Positions 21,064 to 34,559 of a stretch of 64,000 bases of DNA are shown here, in pieces (within the stretch, counting starts at the first letter, position 1; each line of letters begins with the position of its first letter). The notes under the pieces are model-generated. The model searched no databases. It was not told the origin of the DNA and saw only the letters and a program-made list of their open reading frames with translations. The DNA comes from Phoebastria nigripes. Lineage: Eukaryota > Chordata > Aves > Procellariiformes > Diomedeidae. Where the stretch lies: the NCBI GenBank assembly GCA_035582835.1, contig JAYKAV010000922.1, positions 442,405-506,404 of the forward strand, read 5' to 3'. The position numbers and the translations under genes are program-made.

Positions 21064-24000
21064 GAGTTACTTAGCCAAGTTGATTTCTGTTAACTGTAAG
21101 GGACTATATTTAGATCTGTAATTGCATATATTTTGGATTCATCTATGGAATAGTTAAGAGCCTAAAATGTTAGTGTAATTCATTCATGTCTTTCACAGTG
21201 ATGGAAAGAACTAATTAGATCCATGCTCCTCTGTGATGGAGACCAGATTCCAGTTTTGGAACCCTGCTTGTGATTCACACAGAGATGGCAGGAACCCCCA
21301 CATCTAGATGCCTGGCTGCATATGTGCTTCTAGACTAACCCTGTCATCGTCTTTACACATCTAGCTATGTCTAGGCAGTAAGAGATACTTGAATGTTGGG
21401 ATTTATACTGCCCTCATCCCACTTTCTGTCTCTGAGAGTGAGAGGAATTGTATCTTTAGCCAGATGAAACCTGTGGGCTGCTATTAATATCGTCTTGACT
21501 CACTCCACCTTGTAGCCAGTTTATAAAGGCATGCTGATTCTGTTTGTCATGGAATAACTTTTTTCATNATACCTCTTATATAAAGAAATGCCTTCAAGGA
21601 CATGTTTTATTAAGCACATCAATGTCAAGAATTAAAAAGTCTCAATCTGATCCCATGTGGACTACTTCTGCGCCATTTAGAAGAATCTGACCGATATGCT
21701 TTATGAAATGCTAGATTTTGTAGTGGTAATGCTAACTTCATGTGGCTGGTCTGTTGAAAGGAAGGGGTCTAAAAGCAACTCAGCAGGAACTTTTAAAGCA
21801 AAGTTCATAAAGGACCAGACAAAGCTAGCTCCCATTAATGCATTGGAGTTCTTCNTGCCCTAAATATCTTTAAACTGGCAACTTCTTTTTAGATAATAAA
21901 ATTTAAATTTAGGAATGTAACTTGTGCTCAAAAATCTTAGTGAATGTAGTTGTAGGCCCCTTACAGCTTACAGCAGGAAATCCAGCACGTATTGGAGATT
22001 TTTGTTTCCCTTTTGCTTCTAATAAGTCATTGGTATTACAGGCTTTTTGTCCTTTCAGTTGTTGAATAAGTATTCTCAAATAAGTACATGGCTAAAAGGC
22101 CACATTTTTCACTCCAAGTTCTGTTCAACTACCTCTCAGTTTTTACAGTGAATTGACTGGGAGCAGTGCAAAGTTGTAGGTTATGTTTACAGACTGTGGA
22201 AAGAATGATTTTAGTTTTCCAAGAGTTAAACAAACAAGTGGCAGAAAATTGCTATCTAAGCTTTGCCAACTTTCACCGTGAAGCTTTGATTTAAAGATGT
22301 AGCTGCTTTTATGGCAGTAATCTTTTTCCAGCCAGACATTGTTTCCCCTGTGAGAAACAGTGAGATATTTTGCACGCAAAAGGACTATAGGAGCAGCCAC
22401 AATACAGAACAAGTCTTTGTTATATAAATGCAGGCTGCAAAGCTAAGTGGACTCTGGACTGGGAATAGTGAAATTTGTATTTTTTTCCAGCTCTACCATT
22501 GTTCTGGTGTTTGTCAGATGTTTAATGCAGATCCATCCCATTTTAGTTGCCTCACCTACGTAGGGTGCCCAGCTTGTTGTCCTGGAGGGCTTCTTTGGTC
22601 AGCAGAGGGAGATCCACCTTCAAAGGGCATTTTAACCCACCTAAGATCTGAATTGTCTTCTTGACAGTTGTCATCTTCTCTCTCTCCATAGACCGTAGAG
22701 GAAACATAGGGTAACCACACTAACTCACTTGCCTCAGTTAGACGATGTCTCGGTCTCTCTCATAAATTTTAGTGGAAAAACCATCTCCTTAGCTGAGATA
22801 TTTATGAAAGCTGACGTTGTGTGTTCCATGAGTGCTATAAATGAACGCTATTCATTATTTTTGTGGGGAAAAAAGTGTTATAAATTATTGTACTGTTAGT
22901 CACTAGAGCTGGAGGCAACCATAGTGTTGATACAGACACAAGAGGCAGCTGTGCATCCTCTCCTCCATTCCTGTTAAACGCATATTGCACTCAGGAGAAG
23001 TAATGGTGTCTTGCATTATAAGCATATTTTTTTCCTTCTCATCCTCTCTTCTTTCCTTCTGAATTTGTTCCAGATGGCCAAGTTAGATGTCAGAGGGTGA
23101 CCATGGAGAAAAAAGCTGAGTTTGTAACTAGTGGCCAAATGTGATAAAAGATGATTTTGCAGTCCCTGCTTCAGCAAAATGAGAAAAATCTGCCTTACTC
23201 AGATTTCCTTATTTTGGTCAGGTCATTCCGGGTTCTTGTTTCTTACAAGTATTTAAGGTCTGTTTNACTATGGTATCTTCTTGTATTTACTATAGATTAA
23301 AACAGTGCCAAACAACATCTTTATAAAAATAAAGATCATGTTTTCTCCTGCCATATTCATCCCAGAAATAGCCAGCGAAGCTACTTTGACCTGATGGGTG
23401 ATGACAGTAGTAACCAACATACAAAATATGTGAAGAAACCATTTGCTTTTCAATGGCTGTGGTCCAGAGGAGCTTTTGGTGGCTTTAAACTCTCTTCGTC
23501 AGGACAAGTTAGTGCAAATGTCCTTAAGTCTGTCTTCACTTTTGGGATGAAGAGGTCAATGCTTCCTTTGAAACCCATTTGTCAGGGAATTGAATCATGT
23601 AGAGTTTCCTGGAAAGAGGGAATCTGGACAATTTACGGTTTTACAAACAGAAACCAACACTTTATGTTTTACAATGCTCTTCTGTCCCCTGGCTGTATGG
23701 CATATATCGCATTATGCTGTAGTGGAATAATTCAAGTCATCTTCCAATTCAGTCCTAGGTGTTGTGCACTACAGTAATACTGCCTTGCAGATGGATGCCT
23801 GCTGAGCTGTGCTTTTAACAAAAAAAACCCCCTAAAACACCACAAACAAACTCCAAACCGAACTTTGGAGATCTACAGATTCAATTGTTTAATGTCCAAA
23901 ACGTAGAATTTGTTTTCTGTTGTTGCCTGGAGGCATGTGTTTTGTTTATTAACTCAGAAACTCCAGTCTAATACAAAGGTTCTTAAATGAAAAGTTCCAA

Positions 24001-25694
24001 AGTGAATGTGAGAAAATGTAAGACCGTAATGCATATTTTGGTAATAAATAAAGGCGGTTTAATCTTATTCCATTTTATTTTTTTGCATCTCTAGAAAGAT
24101 GTCAGTGTTACTGAATTAGATCTGCATTTTCTTAATTCCACATTTTTTTCTTTCATGTGAAACGATACTTCTTTTGTATGAGTTTGGAAGTTATTTATTC
24201 CAGAACAGACATCTTTTTGTTAGCTTTCTGTCTCATTCCAATTTTCACATTTAGGATAATTTTGATGTTGAATGTTCTCTTAAAGCAAGAAAAAAAAGAA
24301 TACACAGCAGCTGTGATAAGTGTATAACTTCTGGCTTTTACTCTTGTAACTATACATCAAATTCCACTAGTTTTGTGTATTACATACAATTAGATTGTAA
24401 GCTCTTCAAAGCAGGGCTCTTTAATAATTTTGCACTGTTAAGATGTCAATTTACATTTATTCTGCTGCATAAACAAGAGGTTTTCATTTGGTGCTACATT
24501 TTGGGGGTTTGTGGCTTCATTTTTCATTCTGTCTTCATATTTGCATTGTTGATTTAATACCAGCATTTGTACACCTAGGTTTTAATATTGTATGGCTTGA
24601 AAGGCAGAAACAAGAAGTTCAGGTGAAGCTACTTATATTTGCAGCATTTCTGTAGTTTTAGAAGGAGTCTCAGGGCCCCAGAATCTGCTCGCTCCAGTGT
24701 CTGAGACACGAACAGTCTGTGTAGCCAGGTCAAGAAATTTGAGAAAGAATCACTAATGAGCAGGCCCCACATTACCTTCAACGTGGCTGGGGAAAAAAGA
24801 GCTCACTGAAAAAAAGGAATGGCCCCGGTGGGATTAGCAGCTGATATCAGCAGTTGCTAAAGCCCTTCTGTGGTCCCTGAAGANAAGTGATGGGTTAGGA
24901 AGAATCCAGGTCCCAGAGTGAGCCACTGATGATAGTGAAGAAATGAGTGGACTCTTCTNTATTATGGTAAAGCGTGACACATAAGAAGAACAGATTATAC
25001 ACTAAATACTAAGTATTTTTTCAAGATTTAATTGTAGTTTACAGGAAGGGGTGAGTAGAGGAGGGATATCTGTGGGATTACGGGGGTCAGATATTCCCCT
25101 CTGAAGGCACTAAAGCAGGAATGCAGCTTGGTTTTTAAGATGTTTTCTGATAAGCAGAAATGCTGGAGACAAGTTTGTGATTTTATGCTAAGCCAGTCAC
25201 TAACTGATCTTTATATTGTTATCCTATTCCTTGGGTAAGTACAGTTAGTCATGTTTAAAGGAATATATTTAAAAATAAAAAATATGTAAAAGTAGCAGTT
25301 TAACAGAATAGATGCATGATTCCATGTTGTAAAATCAAGCATGAAGATACTTAGACAACAAACTTACATTGCAGCTAATCATCATTGATAATTGAAATTT
25401 TTCTTAAGGAGCCAGTTTTCCTTATAGTAAATTAAACAAAAAGTCTGATTCTTAACAAACAAGCAAAAAAAGAACCCAAGCACTCTTTTATTATCATCGC
25501 TTCCCTGGTCATTTGTGTGTGTGTGTCATGTTTCATAAAGCTGACACTACTTCTCTCCAGCTTCATCTACCAGTCTGTGTTCTGCAGCATTACTGGGTCT
25601 TCAGCCGGAGTTTAGAGATTGTGCTTTAAGATAAATTTAATTCCAGAAAAGAAAATAAGAGGCTTTGGAAATGTAAACCATGTACAATAGTTGC

Positions 25695-26062
25695 AGGGAC
25701 TGGAACTGTTTAGCCTGGGAAAAAGGAGACTGAGCAGGGGAGGGACATGACAAGTCCTACAATATATAAGAGGCTATAAAGGGAATAATGGTGGTTTGCT
25801 TTCCACAGCAACATCTGGAGGACNAGAAGTAGTTGTCCTGATTTATAACAAAAAAGATGGAAATTATGTAGTAGAAAAAAACACTAGAACTGTCAAGCAC
25901 TGAAATCAGATGGTGAGGGATCTTGTGGACTTTGTAGGAGGTTACCAGTGCAGTTAGACCGGCATCTATGGGATGGATGTAAGTCTGGGTCCTTCTGCAC
26001 AGCAGGGAGGTAAACTGAAAACCTAATAGGGCTCTTCCAGGCTCTACGTGTCTGTGATTTCT
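25695..26062 (+). mobile_element. old, diverged CR1 LINE 3' fragment
   Basis: It starts with a degenerate form of the CR1 ORF2 end (ggaactgtttagcctgggaaaaaggagactgagc) and ends with ctcttccaggctctacgtgtctgtgattt, the CR1 3' tail pattern. It is much more diverged than the copy at 53.6 kb. The minus-strand frame across it is not a gene. Confidence 0.65.
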
Positions 26063-29000
26063 ATTTCTCAGAGAATTCAGCTGACAGATCATAGCATAAC
26101 TCATGCCCTTCAAAGCAATCTGACTTGCAGAGCATTTAGCCCTGTTCGTTGCATCATGTGCACAAATCAATATTCTGTAACAAGTGACTGCTGTGCAGCT
26201 TCTGCCGTTTGATTGCTGCCTTTTGTACTGGCTATTTGTGTGACTGCATGTTAACAGTGTTCAGCGCAGAGCTGCCCATCCTTACTCTAGTCCAGTTTCC
26301 CTTGGCATTTGGATGCCTGGTTTCCCCTTAATATACCTGAGCATATACTATTGCCTTGTTCTCTGAAATTTGCTGTGGTACTTGCATAGCGGTTCCTCTC
26401 ACAGAATATGTGGCCCATTTCTTGTCTGCTAACAGCGTCAAGGTCTAGAATAACAGCACTTCACAACTAAACTGTTCCTAAATTTGTGTTTTGCAGGAAA
26501 GCAGTCTGTGCAGAGTATTCACCAAGGCTACGGTTAATATGGGGAGGCTGCACTTCTTTTTACAGTTAACGGAGAGCGAGGGCAACTCAGAATGCAACCT
26601 TAACTTTAAATATCATTCCTTGAAAGAGTCTCTCAATTGACCCAAGATTAATCCTCACAGACCATGTGTCAGTCTCCTCTGTATGCCAATCTGGTTCGTA
26701 AAAGCTGAAACCCCAGAAATAAGCCTGCCTGGTAATCCCTTAAATGACTAAACCACCCCTTTTTTCTGTCCACTTGTTTTCCCTAGCAGGACAGAAGATG
26801 GGTGTATGTGTCATGCATACTCTCAGGAGCTGTTATTTTTAACCCTTTTCCTTGTTTGTTGTGAGTGCTCATCACACTGGGTGATAGTATTTGTCACATA
26901 CGTAATGCCTTATGTTTCCTCAAGGTTGCATAACCCATATGTTGCCTTTTCTTGATAGTTCATTAAAGTCCTACTGCAGATATGAGGGGCCCGAGATGCT
27001 GAGAGCTTTCTGGTTTGTACAGGGCCACATATTCCCTGTCTGCTCGCCCTCTGTGCAATCTGCTAGATTAATTTGAGTCTCATATTTATGTTTATATGTA
27101 TATATTTTACGATTGTCATTTGTCTAATAGTTCTCAAGCCTTTTGAAGCATTGGGGCCTACAGCTTGTGTTTTTCTCAACCATCTTAGTGTACTGTTTCT
27201 TGTGTTTCTTTCTAAAATTTAACTGGCTTACACCTCCAGTTTAGAAACTTCAGATTTTAAAATGCAGTCTCATATAGGAGTTTTAAAGCCCAGGTGTGTG
27301 TAGAGAGCATTGCATACTAACAGGATTTATTTCTTTGTGTTTGCTGTTGTGTGTGAAGATTAAGAAAGGTAAACGAGTTACTGATGGCTTCGGCTTGGAT
27401 CAGTCCCAAGGCAGATTGCCTGGAAATTTCTTATAAAATACTGCATCACCTCCTGTTGATCTATAACAACTCATTTTAAGTTTTTGAGCTTTCCAGAGCA
27501 GAGGATCAAATCAAGAGATCTTAAAATAATTGAGGCAGGGAACAGTGTTTGCTCAGACCTCTGGCTCTTTTGTCAATGGTCGTCTAAACGAAGGTGTGGA
27601 CACTCCAAAAGTAAAAGTAGTTTTTCAGATCATTTTCTTCTAAAGTTATCAAAGTTCACGGGGAAAACTTGCTCTCTTTCCCGGTGCTCTGATTGCATTT
27701 CTCACTTCTATTTTGGCTGCTGTGTTTTTCCTCCCCCATTCTTCATGCCTTTTCCAGCTTCAGTGCCCTACATTTTCCCAGTTCTTGTTCTCCAGAAGCT
27801 GGAAGGGGTCTCCTGAAATGTGTTGGCATGTTTTTCTTTAAAAAGTCACCTATGCCACAGACTTCGCAAGTCAGAAAATAATCAAAATCCCTCTTAGGAA
27901 AGGGAGCAGATACAATTAGGAAAAAAAAAAAGAGAAATTGAAATAAAAAACCCCTTAGTCTTATCAACTCAGTTAAGGTTAGAGCTCAACTAATGTTAAA
28001 CACTTGTCACTGATGAAACAATAATATTTTTTGTTTATTTTAAGTCAACATTTTTCCATACTGTTGCACCCCAAAAGTCTTTTTGTTCACAAACTCTGAT
28101 GCCAGTGGGAGGAAAGAAATGCAGATATGATCCTAAACTTACCAACAGGTTGTTGGAGGCTTCTGAGCAAATCTGGGGTTCCCTGAGAGGCAGTGGCTGC
28201 CTGATACTGCCTTGTGCTGGTGCGGGGCACCGTTAACCAGCCAACTGTGATTTCTTGCATGTGCAAGGCAGAAGTTTCCAGCTCCTGATGAGTTTGGAAT
28301 CACATTTGGTTTTTTTCTCTCCATTTTCTGAGCTACCTTGCTTCGTAGCAGGAGTTGGGTGTCAGGATCATACCCCTGCAGAAGGCAGCAGCAGCTCTCA
28401 GCAGACTTGCGGGTGTTCAAAGCATAGCAATTTGTCCGCAAAACCAGTGTTTGGTCCTGGCCAGTATTGTATATAGGTCCATATAAAGTTCTGCCTATGT
28501 GGCTTTATTGTGGCCAGAAGGAGCTCTAAGGGCTTGAAAATAGGTACGTAACAGCATCTGCCTGACTTATGTGGTGCTGCGGTCATCATCATTCAACATA
28601 CCCTGGTTTGAGGAGTTTCGAAAATGGAGCTTCTTGGAGACTGGTTTTGAATCAGTTTTGTCTTTCTCGTATAGTTTCAATTAATCCTGATAGTCAAATC
28701 TTTTCCAATTGAATTATTGAAATTCATAGATAGTCCTAAATTATCTTCAGATCTAATATATTTAGTTCATCTAAAGGATAATTGGTTTGAATAACATCTG
28801 GGAGATATTTAGGAAAACCGTTTCCTGTATCCTATAGCTGTTCCCATAGACATCGTGTTGTATGAACTGCCATGTGCGGGCATGGCTGTGTCATCCTCTG
28901 TCCCATATGAAGGCACAGTACGTATCAAAGACTTTTTAATCAACACAACTGTCTCCATACCAGCACAGCTGCAGTGCTTCAACTCTACGGGTACTATACT

Positions 29001-31039
29001 TCAAGTGCCGCACCAAGTATAGTTAGATGAACTCAAACGGCGTGTAAGTGAGGTCCAATCCTGCTGCCTTCAAGTGCGCGCAACTCCCAGGGGTGTTTAT
29101 ATTTTGCTTAAGTAAATAGTTGAACATTGGGTCTACAGGGTCAAACTAATGTACAGGTATTTCAAAGGGCACCGTGGAGCCTGTTCCTCTGTAGTACTGC
29201 AGCTGCGTAGTTGTTTAGACCAGCGTAAAGTGTACTTCAAATAATGACATTCTGATTTCACAGCATTTACATGCTTTTCTTTACTCATTCGGCACTTGTA
29301 TGGGTGTCCTCACAAGCACCGTGCACCCGTACCATGTAAGCNCGTAACTCAGTTTTTGCATACATAACTCCCACAAGATTTCCAGTCACCTAAACATATT
29401 CATGTAATCAAAAGCAGAGTGCCCACCTGTTACACTTTTACTGAAAAAACTGAAGCTCAATTTTTTCTGTGTCTCCTTGCCTATATGGTGTTTCAGTGAT
29501 TCTAAAATGTGCTTGCCAAAAATGAGAGCATGGCAAAGACCCAGAAATAAACCAGAAGAGGAAGGGAATCCTTCTGCTTTAAGGTACTGGTTAGTATGGC
29601 AAGTGGCATCCAGATCTCAGATATGGACCATAAGAAGTAGCTAAGGTAGAACTGGTTTTGACATCATTTTATCAAAGTAGATGGTAAAAAAAAATAATTG
29701 CAGAATTTCCTTTCTTGCTTTTAAATATGTGTATTTATGACATTTAGTCTTTCATATGTTTAGTTACATTTTAAGGACAATGCTTTAGGAAACAATTGTT
29801 TATTGGTGAGAAGTTAATCTCTTCTGATATATAATACACATTACTCTCTACCTGCTTGTATGTATGGCTTCATTTCTTGTTGACAGTATCCCTGGAAAAC
29901 TTTTTCTCTGTAAGTTATACTGAAGCTACGTTTTGTTAAAATATAGCTTGGGTTGTATTAACAATGCATTTTCTATACAATTTTATTATTTGTTTCATCA
30001 GACGTATAATCATTGCCCCAACAGACTTTTTTGCTCTATAGTATAACTGTCTACTTATGGAGCTTTAAAAATCTACATTACATAAAAGTGTGTCTGTAAA
30101 GTGTGGGGACTGTAAAGTGTGGATTATTCTCTAACGATCCCATCTAGAATAATAACTCCAAGGAAAGGATTTGCCTTTTTTTGTTTCTTATATAGATCAA
30201 TACATTATATTAAGCAGAGACTCATTCTGTAGAAGAAAAATTAAATAATTTCATGTGTGGTAAAACTTTAGATTGTTTGAGGGAGGAAAAAGTTTTCCAA
30301 AGAAATTCAATAAGCAAAGTTACTGATCTACAGTTTTCTTTCAGTATCACATATTTCTGATTTGCTGTATTGTAGCAATGCCCATTCCCTGATCAGTAAC
30401 ATAAACCACAAACATTTATGAATCGGTTAAAAAATTATGGAGTGATAAATCGACAAAATCTACAGAATTGTTAGTTAGCTTGGGTTAATTGATAATCTCT
30501 TGGACGAGATACGGTAGGACCATAAACTCTATTTTATCCTTAAAGAAATTTTTCTTATTATTATATTGAGATGTTTTGAGTATGATTTATTTAAACAAGA
30601 CAGTAATGCACATACTGTCTAGAATATATGTGCGTTTTTGTAGGACTGTATCTTCTGAATGGTTCTTGTCAAAGTCATCTTTCAAAGCCAATAGGATCAA
30701 TTTAAAAATAGTGTCATAATATGCAAAGAAACAGTAAGAAAAACTAGAGCTACGTCCAGTAGACTTCATGGGGCACAGGTGATACTGACTTTTCAGTGGT
30801 CTTTTGTTAGCAGGCAAAGGACCTACTCAGGATCAACACGGAGGCCCACAACTTGGAATAGTAAACTGTCTGTTCAGTAGATTAGTGGTCTTGCATTAAT
30901 TTGGTTTTGGTGTACGCACTGAAGAATAGTGGTACCATAGACCAAAGATTTCTTGATTGCATTTATGACACACTCTGACTGTAAGGTACAGGACTTGGTT
31001 TGGCTGCTAAAAATGAATTCTGTGCTCCAGTGGATATTG

Positions 31040-31160
31040 TCATCCCATACATACAGTGATCCAGTCCTTCATGAAAACCANCAGTCTGCCATTCTTCTTG
31101 ATGAGAAGAATGTGTGGGAATTCAGCTTCAGAAACTTTGGTTTTATTTGGGTGGCAGGGA
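31040..31160 (-). mobile_element. possible decayed Ty3/gypsy reverse-transcriptase fragment
   Basis: On the minus strand one frame reads FPHILLIKKNGRL-x-VFMKDW before a stop. This resembles the conserved block of Ty3/gypsy-type reverse transcriptases (hydrophobics, K-K-x-G-x-L, then D-Y). Only about 25 residues support it, with no other RT motif nearby, so chance is a serious alternative. Confidence 0.2.
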
Positions 31161-32951
31161 ATATGGTTCTTATTTGACTATGGTGCTGNAGTCCAGGCAG
31201 TCAGTTCTTGCAGCCGAATATTATTTAAACTTTGTAGCTGTCAGACAGCCCCAACAGGCAAAGTTCTGGATGTCCTCATCTGCTTTAGGTATAACTGGGA
31301 GTTGAAGATGGTTATCATCTTGGAGNGAGTACTTAGTATTCTTCAGACATGCCACATTAGTGTATTATTTCATGTATCTGTTTGATTGTTGTGCAGAGGT
31401 ATGAATGTTGTGTGGCAGTGCTGAACAGGATTATGCCCCATCATGCTGAATACTGTACAAATCCATATGAAGATCTGGTCCCAAGTAATTTATAATAAGT
31501 AAAGTTCGACAAAAAGGCTAAAAGTTGCTTTTTGAAAGCCTAATCTAGTGTCAAAATGACTGGATATTGGAATAGTCTCCATAAGCCCCTTGGTTTTTCA
31601 GGAGTGCTCCAGTAGCGGTGGTGACACAGCCCTCTCCCCGACGTGCTAAAATACTCTTGGTCAAGATATATTTCCAGCTGATTCCAGAACATNAATGGTG
31701 GCTTTCAGCAAAAGCAGGGCAGCCTGTAGCTGACTGGATCTCCCAGCACATGCAACACATTACAGGTTATTTGGAAAACTAGATATACTGCTACCAAGTG
31801 CGATTGTGCAGGAAAAAGCTGCAGCTCCATGCAAAAGTGTAGGGAGGGAGTGAAAATTAATGTATCCTATTAAAGCTAGACAGGAAAATTAGGCAGGAAG
31901 ATAATTACTTGATCTGGGATTTAGCCAGGATTTAGAGTTAACACTAGAACTGTGCTCTGTTGCTGATTGTTCAGTTTGTAGAGTTTAGGACTTGGTTTGG
32001 GGTCAACCAAAAGTAGGCATTTTTCATCTTGATGAACTGAAAAACAATAACTTAAATGAAGGTAAAAACTCTGCTCGTACCCCCGTAGGATGCTACTTTT
32101 TTGTAGCTTTTTTTTAGAATAAGAACCATACACTTTAGGGAAGGAACGATTAATGAAGGAGGGGACGTCAGCATGCTTCACCAAGTGGCTAAGAAAGAAG
32201 GAGTGGTAGGGCGTCTCTTGTGTGGAGCCCAAAGGGTGGCAGGCGTTCACATCCAATTTTCCTGCTTTCTCAGATAGTCCACTTCTGAAAAATGTCCTCA
32301 GTACTGGATACTTTGCAGTGGTTTTCCACCACTCTCTGCTGCTTCACTTTAGTATACATAATCATATATTCATTGCATATGCCTGTCTGTATTGGGGGGA
32401 AGGTGAACGCCTGATTTCATCCCACGCTTTAAGCTATTAACTAATTATTTTGTAGAGGGGAGCCAGAACTCTCAGTATGTAGATGAAAGCACAGGCATCA
32501 CAGGGGGGTCAGACACAGTCGTGAGGTCAGTGAAAGGTATGATGTGATTGGTGTTTTCAAGGCAAGAGAAGCTAAGCTCACATGTAGAATTAGTTCTTTA
32601 TTCCCAAGCATTTATTGGGAATATCCCAACCATATCCCACTCGGACCCAGAACTTTGTTTCGAGGCTGTGCTTTTGATTTGGGTGATGTGTGGTGGGAGC
32701 CCAGCCCAGGTGTTGTGACTGGCCTTTAAAAGAGCTGATCTCTCTCTCTGTAGGTCACAAGTGGGTCCTAAGTGCACTACTGGCTTTAGGTGAAAACAAG
32801 GCAATTGCCTAACCCTTACCTGCCCCCGGCACAGCTCTCATAGAAAGAAGGGGTTCCTCTTGGAGACCCCCTCAAGGTGGGATTGCAGCAGAGAACTGTG
32901 AGCTCCTTCATTGTATAAATGCCTACACTGCTATAAAATGCTCCCTGATCT

Positions 32952-33014
32952 TCATATATATGTGATATATACATATATTTTTATATATATGTGTGTGCAT
33001 ATATATACACATTT
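32952..33014 (+). repeat. TA/CATA-rich microsatellite
   Basis: About 60 bases of imperfect TA, ATAC and GTGT units. Confidence 0.9.
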
Positions 33015-34427
33015 AAATATCATTCCTTTTTATTCATTATGTTTTTCATTTCTCTGATAAAATGCTTGTGACCAGCCAGAATTTCTGTGAGGAGAAAGAA
33101 AAGAAATTGCGTCTTCTTAAACATTAATCATTGATTAAATATTTCCCCTTTTTAATTTGAGAATGTTATCACCTTACAGAATACAAGTCGTGCCTCTGCC
33201 CCTACTGTGAACTCATCTGATTGTCACACCACAAGGCCCACGCTACAGGGATCGTGTTCAGGATCCTTGGATGAACAAAGATGATCAATTTTTAGATAGT
33301 GAAAAAGANGTTTTCTTTCAGTTATTTAGAAAAAAAGAATGATAAAAGCAGTCTGTTTTGCCTTTCCAAGCCTTTTTACAGTACTTTATTGAGTTTAATC
33401 TAACTAAAGAGTCTGAACCTCTCCCGGTAATGAATCTTGCATTGAACTCTACTGTAAGAGATATAGATTGAGGCACTTGTTTCACTATAATTATTAATTT
33501 GTTTTTTTTTTTTTTTACTGTTTGGTAATCTTATTGCAAACTTGGTGGCATATAATTACAAAAGTGCGTGCAGATATCTCAATGTCATATACATATGTGT
33601 GTGGACATTTCTGTGAGCTAGTTAGGATGGGGAGAAGCAAAGGTGAAGTCTGATTCTTCGTTTTCCTCTATTTTCTTATATGTAAGATGGCGATGTTTGG
33701 ATTTCATACGATTTTATATGTCACTCATGCTCTTGGCAAATGACTACACAAAGATAATAGCAGTAGGAGAAACAGAGAACTCTCTTTCTCTGGACTCTTA
33801 CAGAAAGGCTGGATTGCTACGTTTGAGGCAACACATGAATGGAAGTATGCTCTCAAAGTCTCATTCTTACCAAAGAGGTAGATAGCAATTTTATGTAGTG
33901 AGGGAACAGAAAAAAACCCAACCACCCTCTTGGACACCTGCCTTTCAGATACACATTTGCTATTCAGAGAACAGAGAATTGAGTGCTGCAGATGCCAAGC
34001 AAACACTTTCATGTCTTCTCTGAATATGTTTTAAGGCCAATTTTCCTGCATGAGTATCCATAATGGTTATTGTCTATAATTTTGTAGCTTCTGCAGATTG
34101 TAATTTGGTCCAAACCTCATAGCTTCCAGCTGGTTTTGGATAAATGAAAGTTGAACACTTGTTGTAGATACCGTTCAAAAGATCGTTTTCCCTTTGCAGG
34201 GAGATCTCAGACACGCAGTAATCTTCCTGTTTTGGTGTTGGGTTAATCTCTCCGTTTTGCCTACGTTGCTCATGGCATACAGCTAACGACAGAATGCAAC
34301 AATATTTGTTGTAACTGTTCCTTACATGTGTGAACAATGCCTTTAGAAATGTGGAGTTAATATTTGAGCATTTAAATACTTCCCAGAGCCAATAAAAGTC
34401 TTTTTTTTTGTACTTGTTCATTTTTAG

Positions 34428-34559
34428 ATACTGACCGAGCTTTAGTGCTGCTGGAAGAATATTGTAAAAAACTAAGGAAACCGGAAGAGCAACAACTGAA
34501 AAAAGCCATCAGAAAGGTGATGGGCATCTTTAAGAGCAGCTTGTTTCAGGCACTTCTAG
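34428..34559 (+). CDS. DLG2: DLG2 first L27-domain exon
   Basis: A T-rich tract and acceptor tttttag|atactg are followed by 132 bases and donor cttctag|gtaggt. The exon enters and leaves in phase 1. The frame encodes DTDRALVLLEEYCKKLRK, then PEEQQLKKAIRKV and MGIFKSSLFQALL. This is the first part of the L27 heterodimerisation domain, which in DLG proteins pairs with L27 partners such as CASK and MPP proteins at synaptic membranes. It matches DLG family members closely (DLG1: ALHLLEEYRSKL, INIFQSNLFQALI). The next exon, expected to begin with the rest of Asp and IQEFYEVTLL, was not found in the window. Confidence 0.95.

Larger units (their letters stand above)
17854..34427 (+). other. DLG2: DLG2 intron between the start exon and the L27 exon
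   Basis: This is 16.6 kb of AT-rich intron with no exon I can support. The longest open frame (23394-23777, 127 codons) has no recognisable motif or coding-like composition. It contains an old CR1 fragment (25695-26062), a CCCT microsatellite (21045-21063), an AT-rich microsatellite (32952-33014), and a possible ancient retroelement remnant near 31.1 kb. Confidence 0.8.

Noticed and set aside
23394..23777. 127-codon plus-strand frame in the first DLG2 intron
   Set aside because: No domain, no splice context and no recognisable family. A frame of this length is expected by chance in 64 kb.
34074..34421. 115-codon minus-strand frame next to the L27 exon
   Set aside because: Composition is intron-like, no motif is seen, and it includes the reverse of the DLG2 acceptor T tract.
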